From Chitinophaga sp. 180180018-3 (lineage in GTDB: Bacteria > Bacteroidota > Bacteroidia > Chitinophagales > Chitinophagaceae), in the NCBI RefSeq assembly GCF_037893185.1, contig NZ_CP140772.1, positions 7,494,001-7,558,000 on the forward strand: a stretch of DNA of 64,000 nt, in the 5' to 3' direction. Shown here in pieces: positions 33,862 through 42,348 of the stretch; the first letter of the stretch is position 1; every line of letters begins with the position of its first letter. The notes under the pieces are model-generated. The model was not told the origin of the DNA and did not search any database. It saw only the letters and a list, made by a program, of their open reading frames with translations. The translations under genes were made by a program, and so were the position numbers.

Positions 33862-34848
33862 ATGATCTTAGTAACCGGCGGAACAGGATTTTTAGGTAGT
33901 TATTTAATTCGGGCGTTAGTGGCTGCAGGCAAACCTGTCAGGGCGCTCTACCGTCAGCAACCATCTCCACGGTTAGAAGATATCTCCGACAAAATAGAAT
34001 GGATACAGGGCGACATACTGGATGTATGTTCGCTGGAAGATGCCATGGCCGGAGTTACCCAGGTTTATCACTGTGCCGCAGTGGTATCGTTTCAGGCAGA
34101 TGCCCGGGAACGGTTGATGAAAATAAATGTCGAAGGAACAGCTAATGTAGTAAATATGGCCCTTGATGCCGGAGTCAGGAAACTGCTATATGTAAGTTCC
34201 GTGGCTGCTATAGGCAGGGCTAAAGAAGGTGCAGAGATAAACGAAGACTGTGAATGGGAAGATAATAAGAACAATTCCCGCTACGCCATCAGCAAGTTCC
34301 AGGGAGAGATGGAGGTCTGGAGAGGAATAGCAGAAGGACTCGATGCCGTGATTGTAAACCCCTCCATTATTCTGGGAGCAGGTTTCTGGGATGATGGCTC
34401 CGGTACACTGCTTAAAAATGCCTGGAAAGAGTTTCCCTACTATACCACCGGCGTGAATGGATTTGTGGATGTGGAGGATGTGGTAAAAGCAATGATACTG
34501 CTGATGGACAGCGACATTCAGGCCGAGCGTTTTATCCTTTCTGCAGATAACTGGGACTATCGTCAGCTGTTCACAACGATGGCTCATTCATTTGGGAAAA
34601 AGCCGCCTCATATAGCAGCAAAACCCTGGATGGCCGAAGTAGTATGGAGGGTGGAAAAAGTAAAAGGAATGCTTACCGGTAAGCGCTCCGTGGTAACAAA
34701 AGAAACAGCCCGGACAGCCCAGTTGAAAGTGTACTATAGCAACCGCAAATTACTGGATGCGTTACCGGAGTTCCGGTTCCGGCCACTGGAAGATACCATA
34801 CAGCATATCGCAGCGGCCTTCCTGCAGGAAAGAACCAGCGGGCAGTAA
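33862..34848 (+). CDS. NAD(P)-dependent epimerase/dehydratase family protein (extended SDR)
   Basis: This 328-residue cytoplasmic protein has the Rossmann glycine motif TGGTGFLGSYL (residues 5-15), the VYHCAAVVSF segment, and catalytic YAISK. These mark an extended SDR of the sugar epimerase, dihydroflavonol reductase or 3-beta-HSD type. VNPSIILGAGFWDDGSG follows, as in DFR-like members. The substrate cannot be told. A TATTTTTG box (33826-33833) lies 28 bases before the ATG and could be its own promoter. It converges on a lipoprotein gene. Confidence 0.82.
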   Translation: MILVTGGTGFLGSYLIRALVAAGKPVRALYRQQPSPRLEDISDKIEWIQGDILDVCSLEDAMAGVTQVYHCAAVVSFQADARERLMKINVEGTANVVNMALDAGVRKLLYVSSVAAIGRAKEGAEINEDCEWEDNKNNSRYAISKFQGEMEVWRGIAEGLDAVIVNPSIILGAGFWDDGSGTLLKNAWKEFPYYTTGVNGFVDVEDVVKAMILLMDSDIQAERFILSADNWDYRQLFTTMAHSFGKKPPHIAAKPWMAEVVWRVEKVKGMLTGKRSVVTKETARTAQLKVYYSNRKLLDALPEFRFRPLEDTIQHIAAAFLQERTSGQ

Positions 34849-34863
34849 GATGCCAGCCTGTTA

Positions 34864-35550
34864 TCAGAAGATAAAAGCAGCTATTGCTGCAGATAAGGTT
34901 TTAGACAATTCCGGAGCAACTTCCCTGCTCATCCATATCCGGGGTTTTTCGCCAGGCATTACTGCCGCTACGGATTGCCCGCGATACTGGAACTCGTAAC
35001 AGATATTTTCATAAGAGTTCATTTTGCCATAACGGTTATTCGCTGTAACGCGGATATCCGTATCAGCAGATCTTAGTATGCCCACCGGTTTGTTTTCATT
35101 CAGCTCCAGGTAATGAGGCGATTTAACGATCATTTCCCAGCGTTTCAACGGCTCGTTCTTTGTGCCGTTGATCAGGGTATAACGAAGCTCTGCTCCTGCG
35201 GGCAAACTGTTTAACCAGGATGGCAGGTTACGGTTGGAAAAAGCAACCGCAGTGGTGCCCATTGTTTGTATCAGCAGGTGCTCATCGTTACCATTCAGAT
35301 AGAAATTAAAGGCGTTTTTAGGGTCTTTGATGAAGGTGGCTTCCGCTACCCCGTTTTTACGGGAAGTCGTGGAATAAAGGCCAAAAGAAATGGTTTTAGC
35401 GGTAAGCCAGCCGTCTTTCACCTTAACGGCCCATTCCTGGTCGCTGGTATAGAGTGTATTGGTGGTCGTTTTTTTGCCGGTTCCGGCAGGTTTGGAGGTG
35501 CTGCAGCTCCACAGCAGCAATGGGATAAAAGCGGCTAACAGATATTTCAT
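34864..35550 (-). CDS. Hypothetical lipoprotein
   Basis: The ATG at 35550 gives 228 residues with a lipoprotein signal MKYLLAAFIPLLLWSC (Cys16); a frame extension of 15 residues upstream does not fit a signal peptide. The mature part starts with a Thr/Lys-rich linker followed by a mostly beta domain (YTSDQEWAVKVKDGWLTAKTISFGLY) and ends with an amphipathic helix (RIWMSREVAPELSKTLSAAIAAF). I do not recognise the family. It may form an operon with the LpxD-like gene, which ends 57 bases upstream on the same strand. Confidence 0.65.
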   Translation of the reverse strand: MKYLLAAFIPLLLWSCSTSKPAGTGKKTTTNTLYTSDQEWAVKVKDGWLTAKTISFGLYSTTSRKNGVAEATFIKDPKNAFNFYLNGNDEHLLIQTMGTTAVAFSNRNLPSWLNSLPAGAELRYTLINGTKNEPLKRWEMIVKSPHYLELNENKPVGILRSADTDIRVTANNRYGKMNSYENICYEFQYRGQSVAAVMPGEKPRIWMSREVAPELSKTLSAAIAAFIF

Positions 35551-35607
35551 GAAACAGGTGGTTTGAATATGGGGTATGATCCGTTTCCGGATCATACCCG
35601 GGTTGTT

Positions 35608-36555
35608 TTATCTTGTTTCTTTCAGTTTTTCCCACATTTCAGGGATACGTTTGATCCAGGCAATTTCTTTTCTCTTGGCCCTGGCATCTTCTGCAGGGTA
35701 CCCGAAATATACTTTGCCACCTTCAAGTGAAGAAGGTACACCACTTTGCGCAAGCACTACAGCGCCCTTACCTATGGTCAGGTCTTTATTAACACCTACC
35801 TGTCCCCAGAGGATTACGTTGTCTTCTATCCTCGCCTTACCGGCAATACCTACCTGTGCAGCAATGAGACAGTTTCTGCCCACAATGGTACCGTGACCGA
35901 TGTGGATCATATTGTCCAGCTTCGTACCGCGACCAATGATCGTATCACCGCTAACTCCCTTATCGACGGTACATCCTGCACCGATCTCCACATCATCTTC
36001 AATCACTACCCTTCCGCAGCTTTCCAGCTTGTCGTATATCACCTCGCGTTCTGCTCTTTTTTTGAAGTAGAAAGCATCGGCACCAAGCACTGTTCCTGCA
36101 TGAATGATTACATTATCACCGATCACACAGTGGTCATAAATGGTAACGTTGGGGTGAATGAGACAGTTCTTACCAATACGCACGTGATTACCGATGAAAA
36201 CGTTGGGCTGCACAATTGTGCCTTCTCCAATTACTGCACTGTCGCTGATGGATTTGGTAGCAGGTTCAAACGGGCGAAACCTCTTTACAAGTTTCACATA
36301 AGCGCTGAAAGGATCCTCTAATACCAATAATGCCTTGCCTTCGGGGCAGGTAACTTTTTTGTTAATGATGATGATGCTGGCTGCCGACTGTAAACTGGCA
36401 TTGTAGTATTTTTCAAAGTCAACGAAGGAGATATCGCCGGGTGTGACCTTGTGTATTTCGTTGATTCCGCCGGCCATCAGTTGAGCATTGCCAACCAGCT
36501 CTGCGCCTATATATGCTGCTATTTCAGTTACTGCAACAGGTGCTTCGAACTTCAT
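35608..36555 (-). CDS. LpxD-like UDP-3-O-acylglucosamine N-acyltransferase
   Basis: This 315-residue protein has an N-terminal uridine-binding LpxD domain (about 1-100, with PGDISFVDFEKYYNASLQSA) and a left-handed beta-helix of hexapeptide repeats (about 105-280), including IHIGHGTIVGRNCLIAAQVG, where a catalytic His is expected. A short helical tail follows. LpxD adds the second 3-hydroxyacyl chain in lipid A synthesis. It is shorter than typical LpxD (about 340 residues), and Bacteroidota often carry two LpxD-like genes, so it could be a paralogue. The promoter box TACCTTTG lies 35 bases upstream. Confidence 0.82.
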   Translation of the reverse strand: MKFEAPVAVTEIAAYIGAELVGNAQLMAGGINEIHKVTPGDISFVDFEKYYNASLQSAASIIIINKKVTCPEGKALLVLEDPFSAYVKLVKRFRPFEPATKSISDSAVIGEGTIVQPNVFIGNHVRIGKNCLIHPNVTIYDHCVIGDNVIIHAGTVLGADAFYFKKRAEREVIYDKLESCGRVVIEDDVEIGAGCTVDKGVSGDTIIGRGTKLDNMIHIGHGTIVGRNCLIAAQVGIAGKARIEDNVILWGQVGVNKDLTIGKGAVVLAQSGVPSSLEGGKVYFGYPAEDARAKRKEIAWIKRIPEMWEKLKETR

Positions 36556-36589
36556 ATAATCTGAATTATTGAATAATGTTAAAGTGCAA

Positions 36590-36597
36590 CAAAGGTA
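36590..36597 (-). promoter_or_regulatory. TAnnTTTG-type -7 box of the LpxD-like gene
   Basis: On the minus strand the bases read TACCTTTG, a match to the -7 consensus. TTTG occurs 22 bases further upstream (36620-36623), slightly too far for the usual 19-20 base spacing. The box lies 34 bases before the start codon. Confidence 0.45.
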
Positions 36598-36667
36598 GTA
36601 AATCAGAGATTGTAATGATCAAATTCAGGAGGTAGACAAAAGGAGATGTTGAAGTTTTTAACTGCTG

Positions 36668-36676
36668 TTATCCACA
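36668..36676 (+). other. Single consensus DnaA box
   Basis: TTATCCACA is an exact match to the E. coli-type DnaA box. It is alone: I see no second perfect box in the gap, and neither dnaA nor dnaN is in the window. It could be a chance match or a DnaA-titration or regulatory site. Confidence 0.3.
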
Positions 36677-36725
36677 ATTATTTTAGTGGTGTGAATAAAT
36701 TTTTTTGCAAATTTTTTCTTTTGTG

Positions 36726-36829
36726 ATGAAATTCTTTTTAATATTGTGTAGGGAATTTTGTTTCCCTGTACTTACTAACCCATTCACATAACAAGAAAGT
36801 CTGATTGTTTAAACGGTCAGACTTTTTTT
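36726..36829 (+). ncRNA. Candidate small RNA or micro-ORF with intrinsic terminator
   Basis: AGTCTGA (36798-36804) and TCAGACT (36817-36823) form a stem followed by a run of seven T residues on the plus strand, a clear intrinsic terminator with no known gene upstream on that strand. Directly before it, an ATG at 36726 opens a 21-codon frame (MKFFLILCREFC..., stop 36789-36791) that ends six bases before the stem. A GGGAA/TTCCC hairpin lies within the frame. The transcript could be a small RNA, a leader or a micro-protein mRNA; the next plus-strand gene is 12 kb away. The promoter is not clear. Confidence 0.35.
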
Positions 36830-36950
36830 ATTGCCTCTGAAACCTGCATGAACAGAAGGTTACAGCCGATCATCATTTTACGGAGTAAAAATTTGCCACA
36901 CTTTTTACAATAATATTTTACCTGTTTTATCATCCCGAGATTGGAACAGC

Positions 36951-37019
36951 TCCTGCCGGTTTTTTACCTTTTGGATGAACAGAACGACCCCCGAAGGAGA
37001 AAAAACTTTACCGGCAGGA
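36951..37019. repeat. Inverted repeat with inner UUCG-type hairpin
   Basis: TCCTGCCGG (36951-36959) and CCGGCAGGA (37011-37019) are perfect inverted arms 51 bases apart. Between them, on the minus strand, CTCC-TTCG-GGGG (around 36988-36999) forms a stable tetraloop hairpin. On that strand it lies about 100 bases after the hemN stop, so it may be a structured 3' end of the cco-hemN transcript. Confidence 0.45.
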
Positions 37020-37117
37020 TGAAAAGAAGGGATAAAAAGGATGTTGGAGGTGATATTCTTTACCAACTATGTTAACAGGTGTCTCTTACTGCTCAGCTGA
37101 AACCCTGCAACCCGTTG

Positions 37118-38476
37118 TTAGATAGCGTTGCTAAATAGTTGTGAATGTGGTACTTGTCGCCATAGCCGGGCGTCAAATGCCATACAAATATTCCGGATAA
37201 AAGGTTTGCCTTTCTCAGTTACTTCCACCTTTTGAGGAAGCACCCGAACCAGTTCATCCTTCTCCAGTTCCTGCAGTCGTTGTAACCCGTCGATGATGGC
37301 GTCGCATTGTGTGTCTGCTTTTTTCCAGGTGGTTTCAAAGTTGCACATCAGCTGGTGTATATGCTTTCTCAGCAGCAGATCTTCTTCGGTAAGAATATGC
37401 CCTCTGACGATAGGAAACTGACCTTTATTCACCAGTTCCTGGTAAGCGTTCACTTGTTTTTCATTCTGTACATATGCATACCAGTTGTCGCCGATAGAAG
37501 ATGCTCCAAGTCCGATTAACAGGGAGGTGTGTGAAACTGTATAGCCCATGAAATTGCGGTGTAATCTGCCCTCCCGGAATGCTTTATACAAAGCTTCGCC
37601 GGGCAGTGCAAAATGATCCATTCCTATCTCTGTATAACCATTACTATCAAACAACAGTTTACCGAGTTCATACAGTTGCCTCTTTTCTTCATCCCGGGGA
37701 AGGTCTGCTTCCGTATAACGACGCTGGCCGGTACCCTTGATCCAGGGAACGTGTGCATAACTGTAAAAGGAGATCCTGTCGGGCAACAACCGGATAACTT
37801 TATCGATGGTATGCTGCATACTTTCCGTTGTCTGTAATGGCAGCCCGTATATCAGGTCGAAGTTGATGGAGGTATAGCCGATCTTTCTCGCATTCTCTAC
37901 TACGGAGGCTACCATTTGGAACGGCTGGAGACGATTGATGATTTCCTGCACTTTTTTATCGAAATCCTGTATGCCTAAACTGATCCGTCGGAAACCGAGA
38001 TCGTATAACGTTTGCAGATGTTCCGGAGTAGTATTGCCCGGATGTCCTTCAAAGCTCAGAGATGCGTCAGGCAGTAGTGTTGCGTGCTCGTATATGCCAC
38101 TCAGCAGGCGGTTCAGATTTGTGGCACTGAAGAAAGTAGGCGTGCCTCCTCCGAGGTGAATTTCCCGTATACGGGGCCGCTCGCCAAAGGCTTGAAGATA
38201 CAGTTGCCATTCTTTCAGTAAGGCTTCTATATAAGGTTCCTCTACCCCATGGTTAACGGTTATGTACTTGTTACAACCGCAGTAGGTACACATGCTTTCG
38301 CAGAAGGGAAGATGTATATAGATGCTGATGCCATCCCTGCCATTTGATTCCTGAAAAGACTTTTTCAGCAATGCTTCCCAATGGCCGGCATCAAAGGAAT
38401 TTTCATCCCAGTAGGGAACAGTTGGGTAACTGGTATATCGGGGGGCGGCAACGTTATATTTACTGATGAGGCTCAT
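37118..38476 (-). CDS. hemN: Oxygen-independent coproporphyrinogen III oxidase
   Basis: This 452-residue cytoplasmic radical-SAM enzyme has the cluster cysteines Cys59, Cys63 and Cys66 in CESMCTYCGC, preceded by SIYIHLPF. HLGGGTPTFF and GHPGNTTPEHL are further radical-SAM/HemN motifs, and the C-terminal HemN domain has the FALPGEALYKA stretch. It converts coproporphyrinogen III to protoporphyrinogen IX without oxygen, so it would supply haem for the cbb3 oxidase when oxygen is low. It is the last gene of the cco operon, six bases after the SafE-like gene. Confidence 0.93.
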   Translation of the reverse strand: MSLISKYNVAAPRYTSYPTVPYWDENSFDAGHWEALLKKSFQESNGRDGISIYIHLPFCESMCTYCGCNKYITVNHGVEEPYIEALLKEWQLYLQAFGERPRIREIHLGGGTPTFFSATNLNRLLSGIYEHATLLPDASLSFEGHPGNTTPEHLQTLYDLGFRRISLGIQDFDKKVQEIINRLQPFQMVASVVENARKIGYTSINFDLIYGLPLQTTESMQHTIDKVIRLLPDRISFYSYAHVPWIKGTGQRRYTEADLPRDEEKRQLYELGKLLFDSNGYTEIGMDHFALPGEALYKAFREGRLHRNFMGYTVSHTSLLIGLGASSIGDNWYAYVQNEKQVNAYQELVNKGQFPIVRGHILTEEDLLLRKHIHQLMCNFETTWKKADTQCDAIIDGLQRLQELEKDELVRVLPQKVEVTEKGKPFIRNICMAFDARLWRQVPHSQLFSNAI

Positions 38477-38482
38477 GATGTG

Positions 38483-39190
38483 TTAGGATTTATGACAACA
38501 ATTATGGATAACCTGTTCGCTGTGGGGAGTCATGGCAGGACTGATATAAGGAATACCCAGATTCATGCCCCGCAATATGAGTAATACCCCCATTACACTT
38601 ACAACAACAGGGATTAAGCTGCGCATCCTGTTTCTGATAGAAAGCGAAATAAGATGACTGAACCAGGTAACTCCGGCCATAGCAGGCAAAGTTCCTGCAC
38701 CAAATGCAGCCATGAACAACATGCCCTGCAGGATATCTCCGGTAGCAAGCGCACCGGCAATACCAAGATAAACCAGTCCGCATGGCAGGAACCCGTTCAG
38801 AAATCCGATGGCATACAACGTGCTGAAACGTTGTTGTTGCAATAAGCGTCCCAGCATCGATTTTATCTGCCTGGTAAAGGCATTGGGAACAGGTTGGTTT
38901 TTGAAGATGCGTATGCCGGCATACCTGATGAAAATGACCATTAACAGGAGGCTGCCGGTGATAATGGATAACCATTGCTGCAATCCTCCCAGATAGAACT
39001 GCCGTCCAAGCCACCCGAAAATAAGTCCGAGTATTGCATAAGCGCTGATACGCCCGGTGTTATATAACAGAATGCCTGCCGCTTTGCGGCCTCCTGAAAG
39101 ATGTTGCAGGGGAAGTGTCAGCGCAATGGGGCCACACATGCCAATGCAGTGAAAACTGCCTATAAACCCCAGCATAAATGGTGCAATCAT
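38483..39190 (-). CDS. Sulfite exporter TauE/SafE-type membrane protein in cco operon
   Basis: This 235-residue inner-membrane protein has about six helices and starts with MIAPFMLGFIGSFHCIGMCG, where HCxGMCGP is typical of the DsbD-like SafE/heavy-metal transport group found next to ccoGHIS. The later LNGFLPCGLVYLGIAGALATG repeats the C-containing half. In cbb3 gene clusters such proteins are thought to help copper delivery or assembly of the oxidase; that role is inferred from context. It sits between CcoH and HemN. Confidence 0.82.
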   Translation of the reverse strand: MIAPFMLGFIGSFHCIGMCGPIALTLPLQHLSGGRKAAGILLYNTGRISAYAILGLIFGWLGRQFYLGGLQQWLSIITGSLLLMVIFIRYAGIRIFKNQPVPNAFTRQIKSMLGRLLQQQRFSTLYAIGFLNGFLPCGLVYLGIAGALATGDILQGMLFMAAFGAGTLPAMAGVTWFSHLISLSIRNRMRSLIPVVVSVMGVLLILRGMNLGIPYISPAMTPHSEQVIHNCCHKS

Positions 39191-39224
39191 AATCGAAGTT
39201 TTTTGCTGGCTGAATAGCCTGCTG

Positions 39225-39662
39225 TCAGTAAATATTCAATGACTGTTCCTGGTAAAAAGGCCGGTTGTTCATGGTCCACTGTAACTTTACCTTGTACAGT
39301 CCTTTGATGAATAACTGTTTGTTTATCAATTGCTGCCCCTCGGAATCAGGTTGTAGCGGGAGACGTATATCCTTGTTGGAATCGGATGGCCGGTAAAAGG
39401 TGAGCTGCCCCTTCACTGCTTTATCTTTCATTTCCGCCGGAAAGATCAGTTTCACCCCTTCAGCAGGTTGTTCAATGATGACCGGCGTTGAGAGCAGGGC
39501 TGCATTTTGTCTGCCATCTACCACCTGTTGGTATTTTAGTTCTTCGCCATAGTAGTCAGGTGTTACCATGTCAATCCGGGTACGCATGCTATGCGTAACC
39601 AGTGTGAGGATTCCTGCCGCAAATACCACAAAAACAAGTATGATCTTATGTCCCCAGTTCAT
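39225..39662 (-). CDS. ccoH: FixH/CcoH-family assembly protein
   Basis: This 145-residue protein has one N-terminal membrane helix (about 6-25) and a periplasmic beta domain (residues 30-145). TPDYYGEELKYQQVVDGRQNA is the FixH-type segment. FixH/CcoH proteins are needed for maturation or stability of cbb3 oxidase. It follows CcoG by 35 bases and precedes the SafE-like gene. Confidence 0.85.
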   Translation of the reverse strand: MNWGHKIILVFVVFAAGILTLVTHSMRTRIDMVTPDYYGEELKYQQVVDGRQNAALLSTPVIIEQPAEGVKLIFPAEMKDKAVKGQLTFYRPSDSNKDIRLPLQPDSEGQQLINKQLFIKGLYKVKLQWTMNNRPFYQEQSLNIY

Positions 39663-39697
39663 GATGATCGGTTTTAAGCGATGATATAAAGTTCCGT

Positions 39698-41083
39698 CTA
39701 CTGTATTGGCCCGAGAAAGGTGGTACGTAAACGGGTTATTTTCCTGTTGTGTTCATACAAACCTATGTACAGGGTTGATTTACGTTGATGTAATGCTGTT
39801 TTCGGCAATACAACGAAGAAGGTGCCCTCCCCCTGTCCTTCTGCCCTGACATGTATAACCGGTTGCCCCACCATGGTGATGTTACCGGCTTCATCTTCCA
39901 GTTTTAGCTCAAGAGGGATATCCGCATTGGTTTTGTTGATCAGTTTGATGCGATACAGGTTGCTGACGCTGTCTGTTCCACGCTCCTGGTAGAGCATACC
40001 GGCTGTACGCATGATGGTACCGCTTACCGGCTTCCGGCTTGTGAGCATAAAGGTAATAGCAGCCAGCAGCAGCGCCAGTACAGACGCATATACTTTCATG
40101 CGGGCGGAGAACCGGATTTTTTTCCCTTCGGCAATGCCGTTTTCGGAGGCATAGCGGATCAGTCCTTTCGGCCGGCCGGTTTGCTCCATCATAAAATCGC
40201 ATGCGTCGATACATGCGGTACAGTTGACACATTCCAGCTGCGTGCCATTCCGGATGTCGATCCCGGTTGGACAAACTTTCACGCATTGGGCACAATCGAT
40301 ACAATCGCCCAACTCCGGCGCCGCATTTTTCCGGAATTTTCCGCGAGGCTCACCTCTTTTGTAGTCATAAGCTACCAGCAGAGAGTTACGGTCCAGCAAC
40401 ACGCCCTGTAGTCTTCCGTATGGGCAAACCGTGGTGCAGATTTGTTCACGCATAAACGCAAATACGCCATAGAACACACCGGAAAAAATCAGGATAGCAC
40501 TGAAGCCGCCGGCATGTTCGGAAAGAGGTTCCGTAATGATCCTGCCTAATGCTTTGGCTCCGATGATATAAGACAGGAATATGTTTGCGATGAGAAAAGA
40601 AAGAGCAAAGAACGCCAGATGTTTGCCTGTTTTCCGGATGATTTTATTGGTATTCCAGGGCGACTGCTGCAGGACTTTTTGAGCGGCAGCATCTCCTTCT
40701 ATCCAATATTCCAGGCGCCGGAAAAGCATCTCCATAAAAATTGTCTGTGGGCACATCCACCCACAAAACAGTCGTCCGAAGGCCATTGTAAACAGCACTA
40801 CAAAAAGGATAAAGGCCACCATTGCAAGGCCGAAAACAAAGAAATCCTGGGGCCAGAAAATGGCGCCAAACAGGATGAATTTGCCTTCCACGACATTCAG
40901 CATAAATAAAGGCCTGCCATTTATGGAAATAAACGGCAGGCTAAAAAAAACACTAAAATAGAGCAGGCTTACCGCAGTACGTATATTATACCATTGGCCT
41001 TTCGGCTGTTTGGCGTATATCCACTTACGTTTACCCTGCGCGTCAACTGTGGCTAATGTATCTCTGAATGTGTTACTGGTCAT
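39698..41083 (-). CDS. ccoG: CcoG/FixG-type ferredoxin-like membrane protein
   Basis: This 461-residue inner-membrane protein has about five helices and two 4Fe-4S binding sites: CIDCAQCVKVCPTGID and CVNCTACIDACD, both near residues 256-295. An RLFCGWMCPQTIFMEM segment lies at about 107-122, and the C-terminal domain is a periplasmic beta sandwich. CcoG/RdxA is a cupric reductase that supports copper insertion into cbb3 oxidase. It follows CcoP by three bases. Confidence 0.92.
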   Translation of the reverse strand: MTSNTFRDTLATVDAQGKRKWIYAKQPKGQWYNIRTAVSLLYFSVFFSLPFISINGRPLFMLNVVEGKFILFGAIFWPQDFFVFGLAMVAFILFVVLFTMAFGRLFCGWMCPQTIFMEMLFRRLEYWIEGDAAAQKVLQQSPWNTNKIIRKTGKHLAFFALSFLIANIFLSYIIGAKALGRIITEPLSEHAGGFSAILIFSGVFYGVFAFMREQICTTVCPYGRLQGVLLDRNSLLVAYDYKRGEPRGKFRKNAAPELGDCIDCAQCVKVCPTGIDIRNGTQLECVNCTACIDACDFMMEQTGRPKGLIRYASENGIAEGKKIRFSARMKVYASVLALLLAAITFMLTSRKPVSGTIMRTAGMLYQERGTDSVSNLYRIKLINKTNADIPLELKLEDEAGNITMVGQPVIHVRAEGQGEGTFFVVLPKTALHQRKSTLYIGLYEHNRKITRLRTTFLGPIQ

Positions 41084-41086
41084 TGT

Positions 41087-42148
41087 TTATTCTTTTTGAC
41101 CCTGCGGGTCTTTCGGATTCGGAGGATTGCTGCCATGGATCGACTTGATGAAGCTGGCCAGCTGAGCAAGCTGTTTAGGAGAAAAATCATCCTGCCACGA
41201 TTTCATCCCTTTATCCGCGACGCCATACTTGATGGTTTTGAAAACGTCATTCACCTTGCCACCATGCAGCCAGTAATCGTCTGTGAGGTTTGGTCCTACC
41301 ACGCCCTGGCCCTGCGGCCCGTGGCAGGGAGCGCAATTGGAAACGAACATTTTTTGTCCGGCTGTGATATCAGCGGGATCGGTGAGCAGCTTTACGTTAT
41401 TCTCATCGATATTGTTGGCTGCTTTCTTCAGATATTCCTCTTTGGCAACAGCTGCTTTTTTCTCTGCTGCCGCCAGTTCTTCGATCTGGTTAGGCGCGGA
41501 ATGAGTTATTTCTGTTCGCCAGAAGTATACCACTCCGAAGCAGATGGTAAACGCGAAGCCCCATTTCCACCAGGGAGGAGTTGGATTATTCAATTCCCGG
41601 ATGCCGTCGAAGTCGTGGCCCATGTCTTCTTCCGCTTCTGCCGCAGCATCCAGTGTTTTGGTGTTGTTTAGTTTTTCCAGCCAGGAAACGCTGGGTTTCC
41701 CGGGTACTACTGCTTTCGCAGGCCTGTGTTTACGTTTGATACCAACCAGGTACCGCAACAGGAACAGGAGGCAGATGACCACCAGGAGCTCCAGCAGGAT
41801 AACGGATATCAATACGTAGAAAGACGTCTGTGAAAGATTGGTGAAATAAGGGCTGGCTGCCGGGGCAGTTGTTTCAGCGAAGGCGCTGCTGCTGAATAGC
41901 GACAACGCTATGATTCCGATTGCGATCAGTGTTTTGCCGGCATCATTTTTCATCTTTTCCCTGAAAATATCCATGGCGCCCAGTACGGCATTTCCCAGGA
42001 TAGTAATGGCCAGTAATAATCCTATTGCCACTACCAGCAGCAGGAGAGCTACAGGATCTGACAGCTCAGAGGGGGCATTACCAGCAGCAAATACCGGGGC
42101 GCTGCAGAGGATGCCAGCGGTGAGCAATTGTATAAAGTGTTTATTCAT
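41087..42148 (-). CDS. ccoP: cbb3 oxidase subunit CcoP with a single haem site
   Basis: This 353-residue protein has an N-terminal part with several hydrophobic segments (about 3-22, 32-55, 72-90, 108-132, 195-212) and a C-terminal cytochrome c domain with one haem c site, Cys272-Cys275-His276 in NCAPCHG, and GVVGPNLTDDYW. Proteobacterial CcoP has two haems; only one CxxCH is visible here. It passes electrons to the CcoNO core. It lies between the small CcoQ gene and CcoG. Confidence 0.9.
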   Translation of the reverse strand: MNKHFIQLLTAGILCSAPVFAAGNAPSELSDPVALLLLVVAIGLLLAITILGNAVLGAMDIFREKMKNDAGKTLIAIGIIALSLFSSSAFAETTAPAASPYFTNLSQTSFYVLISVILLELLVVICLLFLLRYLVGIKRKHRPAKAVVPGKPSVSWLEKLNNTKTLDAAAEAEEDMGHDFDGIRELNNPTPPWWKWGFAFTICFGVVYFWRTEITHSAPNQIEELAAAEKKAAVAKEEYLKKAANNIDENNVKLLTDPADITAGQKMFVSNCAPCHGPQGQGVVGPNLTDDYWLHGGKVNDVFKTIKYGVADKGMKSWQDDFSPKQLAQLASFIKSIHGSNPPNPKDPQGQKE

Positions 42149-42158
42149 CGTTGTGCTT

Positions 42159-42338
42159 TTAAAGGGGATTAGCGTCGTCGTTATCTAAGGGAATACGGCT
42201 GATCTGATCCACCATTCGTTTATCCGCCTTGAATGCCCATATGGCTGCGCCAACAAAAAAGGTAGTGAACAGCAGCAGGGATGCCATCGGGTAGATGCTG
42301 ATGCCTGCTATAGATTCCAGGTAATTAATGAACTTCAT
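42159..42338 (-). CDS. CcoQ-like small subunit
   Basis: This 59-residue frame has one membrane helix at about 13-35 (YPMASLLLFTTFFVGAAIWA) and a short soluble tail ending in DNDDANPL. The ATG at 42338 is 10 bases after the CcoNO stop and the stop is 10 bases before the CcoP start. Position and topology match CcoQ/FixQ, which stabilises the oxidase. Sequence conservation in this subunit is low, so the call rests on context. Confidence 0.7.
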   Translation of the reverse strand: MKFINYLESIAGISIYPMASLLLFTTFFVGAAIWAFKADKRMVDQISRIPLDNDDANPL

Positions 42339-42348
42339 GACATACGAT

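Larger units (their letters stand above)
36556..37117. other. Gene-poor AT-rich intergenic region
   Basis: This 562-base gap separates the LpxD-like start from the hemN stop. It contains the LpxD-like promoter box, one consensus DnaA box, a micro-ORF with an intrinsic terminator on the plus strand, and an inverted repeat. Several T- and A-runs fill the centre. I find no tRNA and no larger reading frame. Confidence 0.6.

Noticed and set aside
36556..37117. Replication origin
   Set aside because: Only one exact DnaA box, no dnaA or dnaN, and no repeated iterons.
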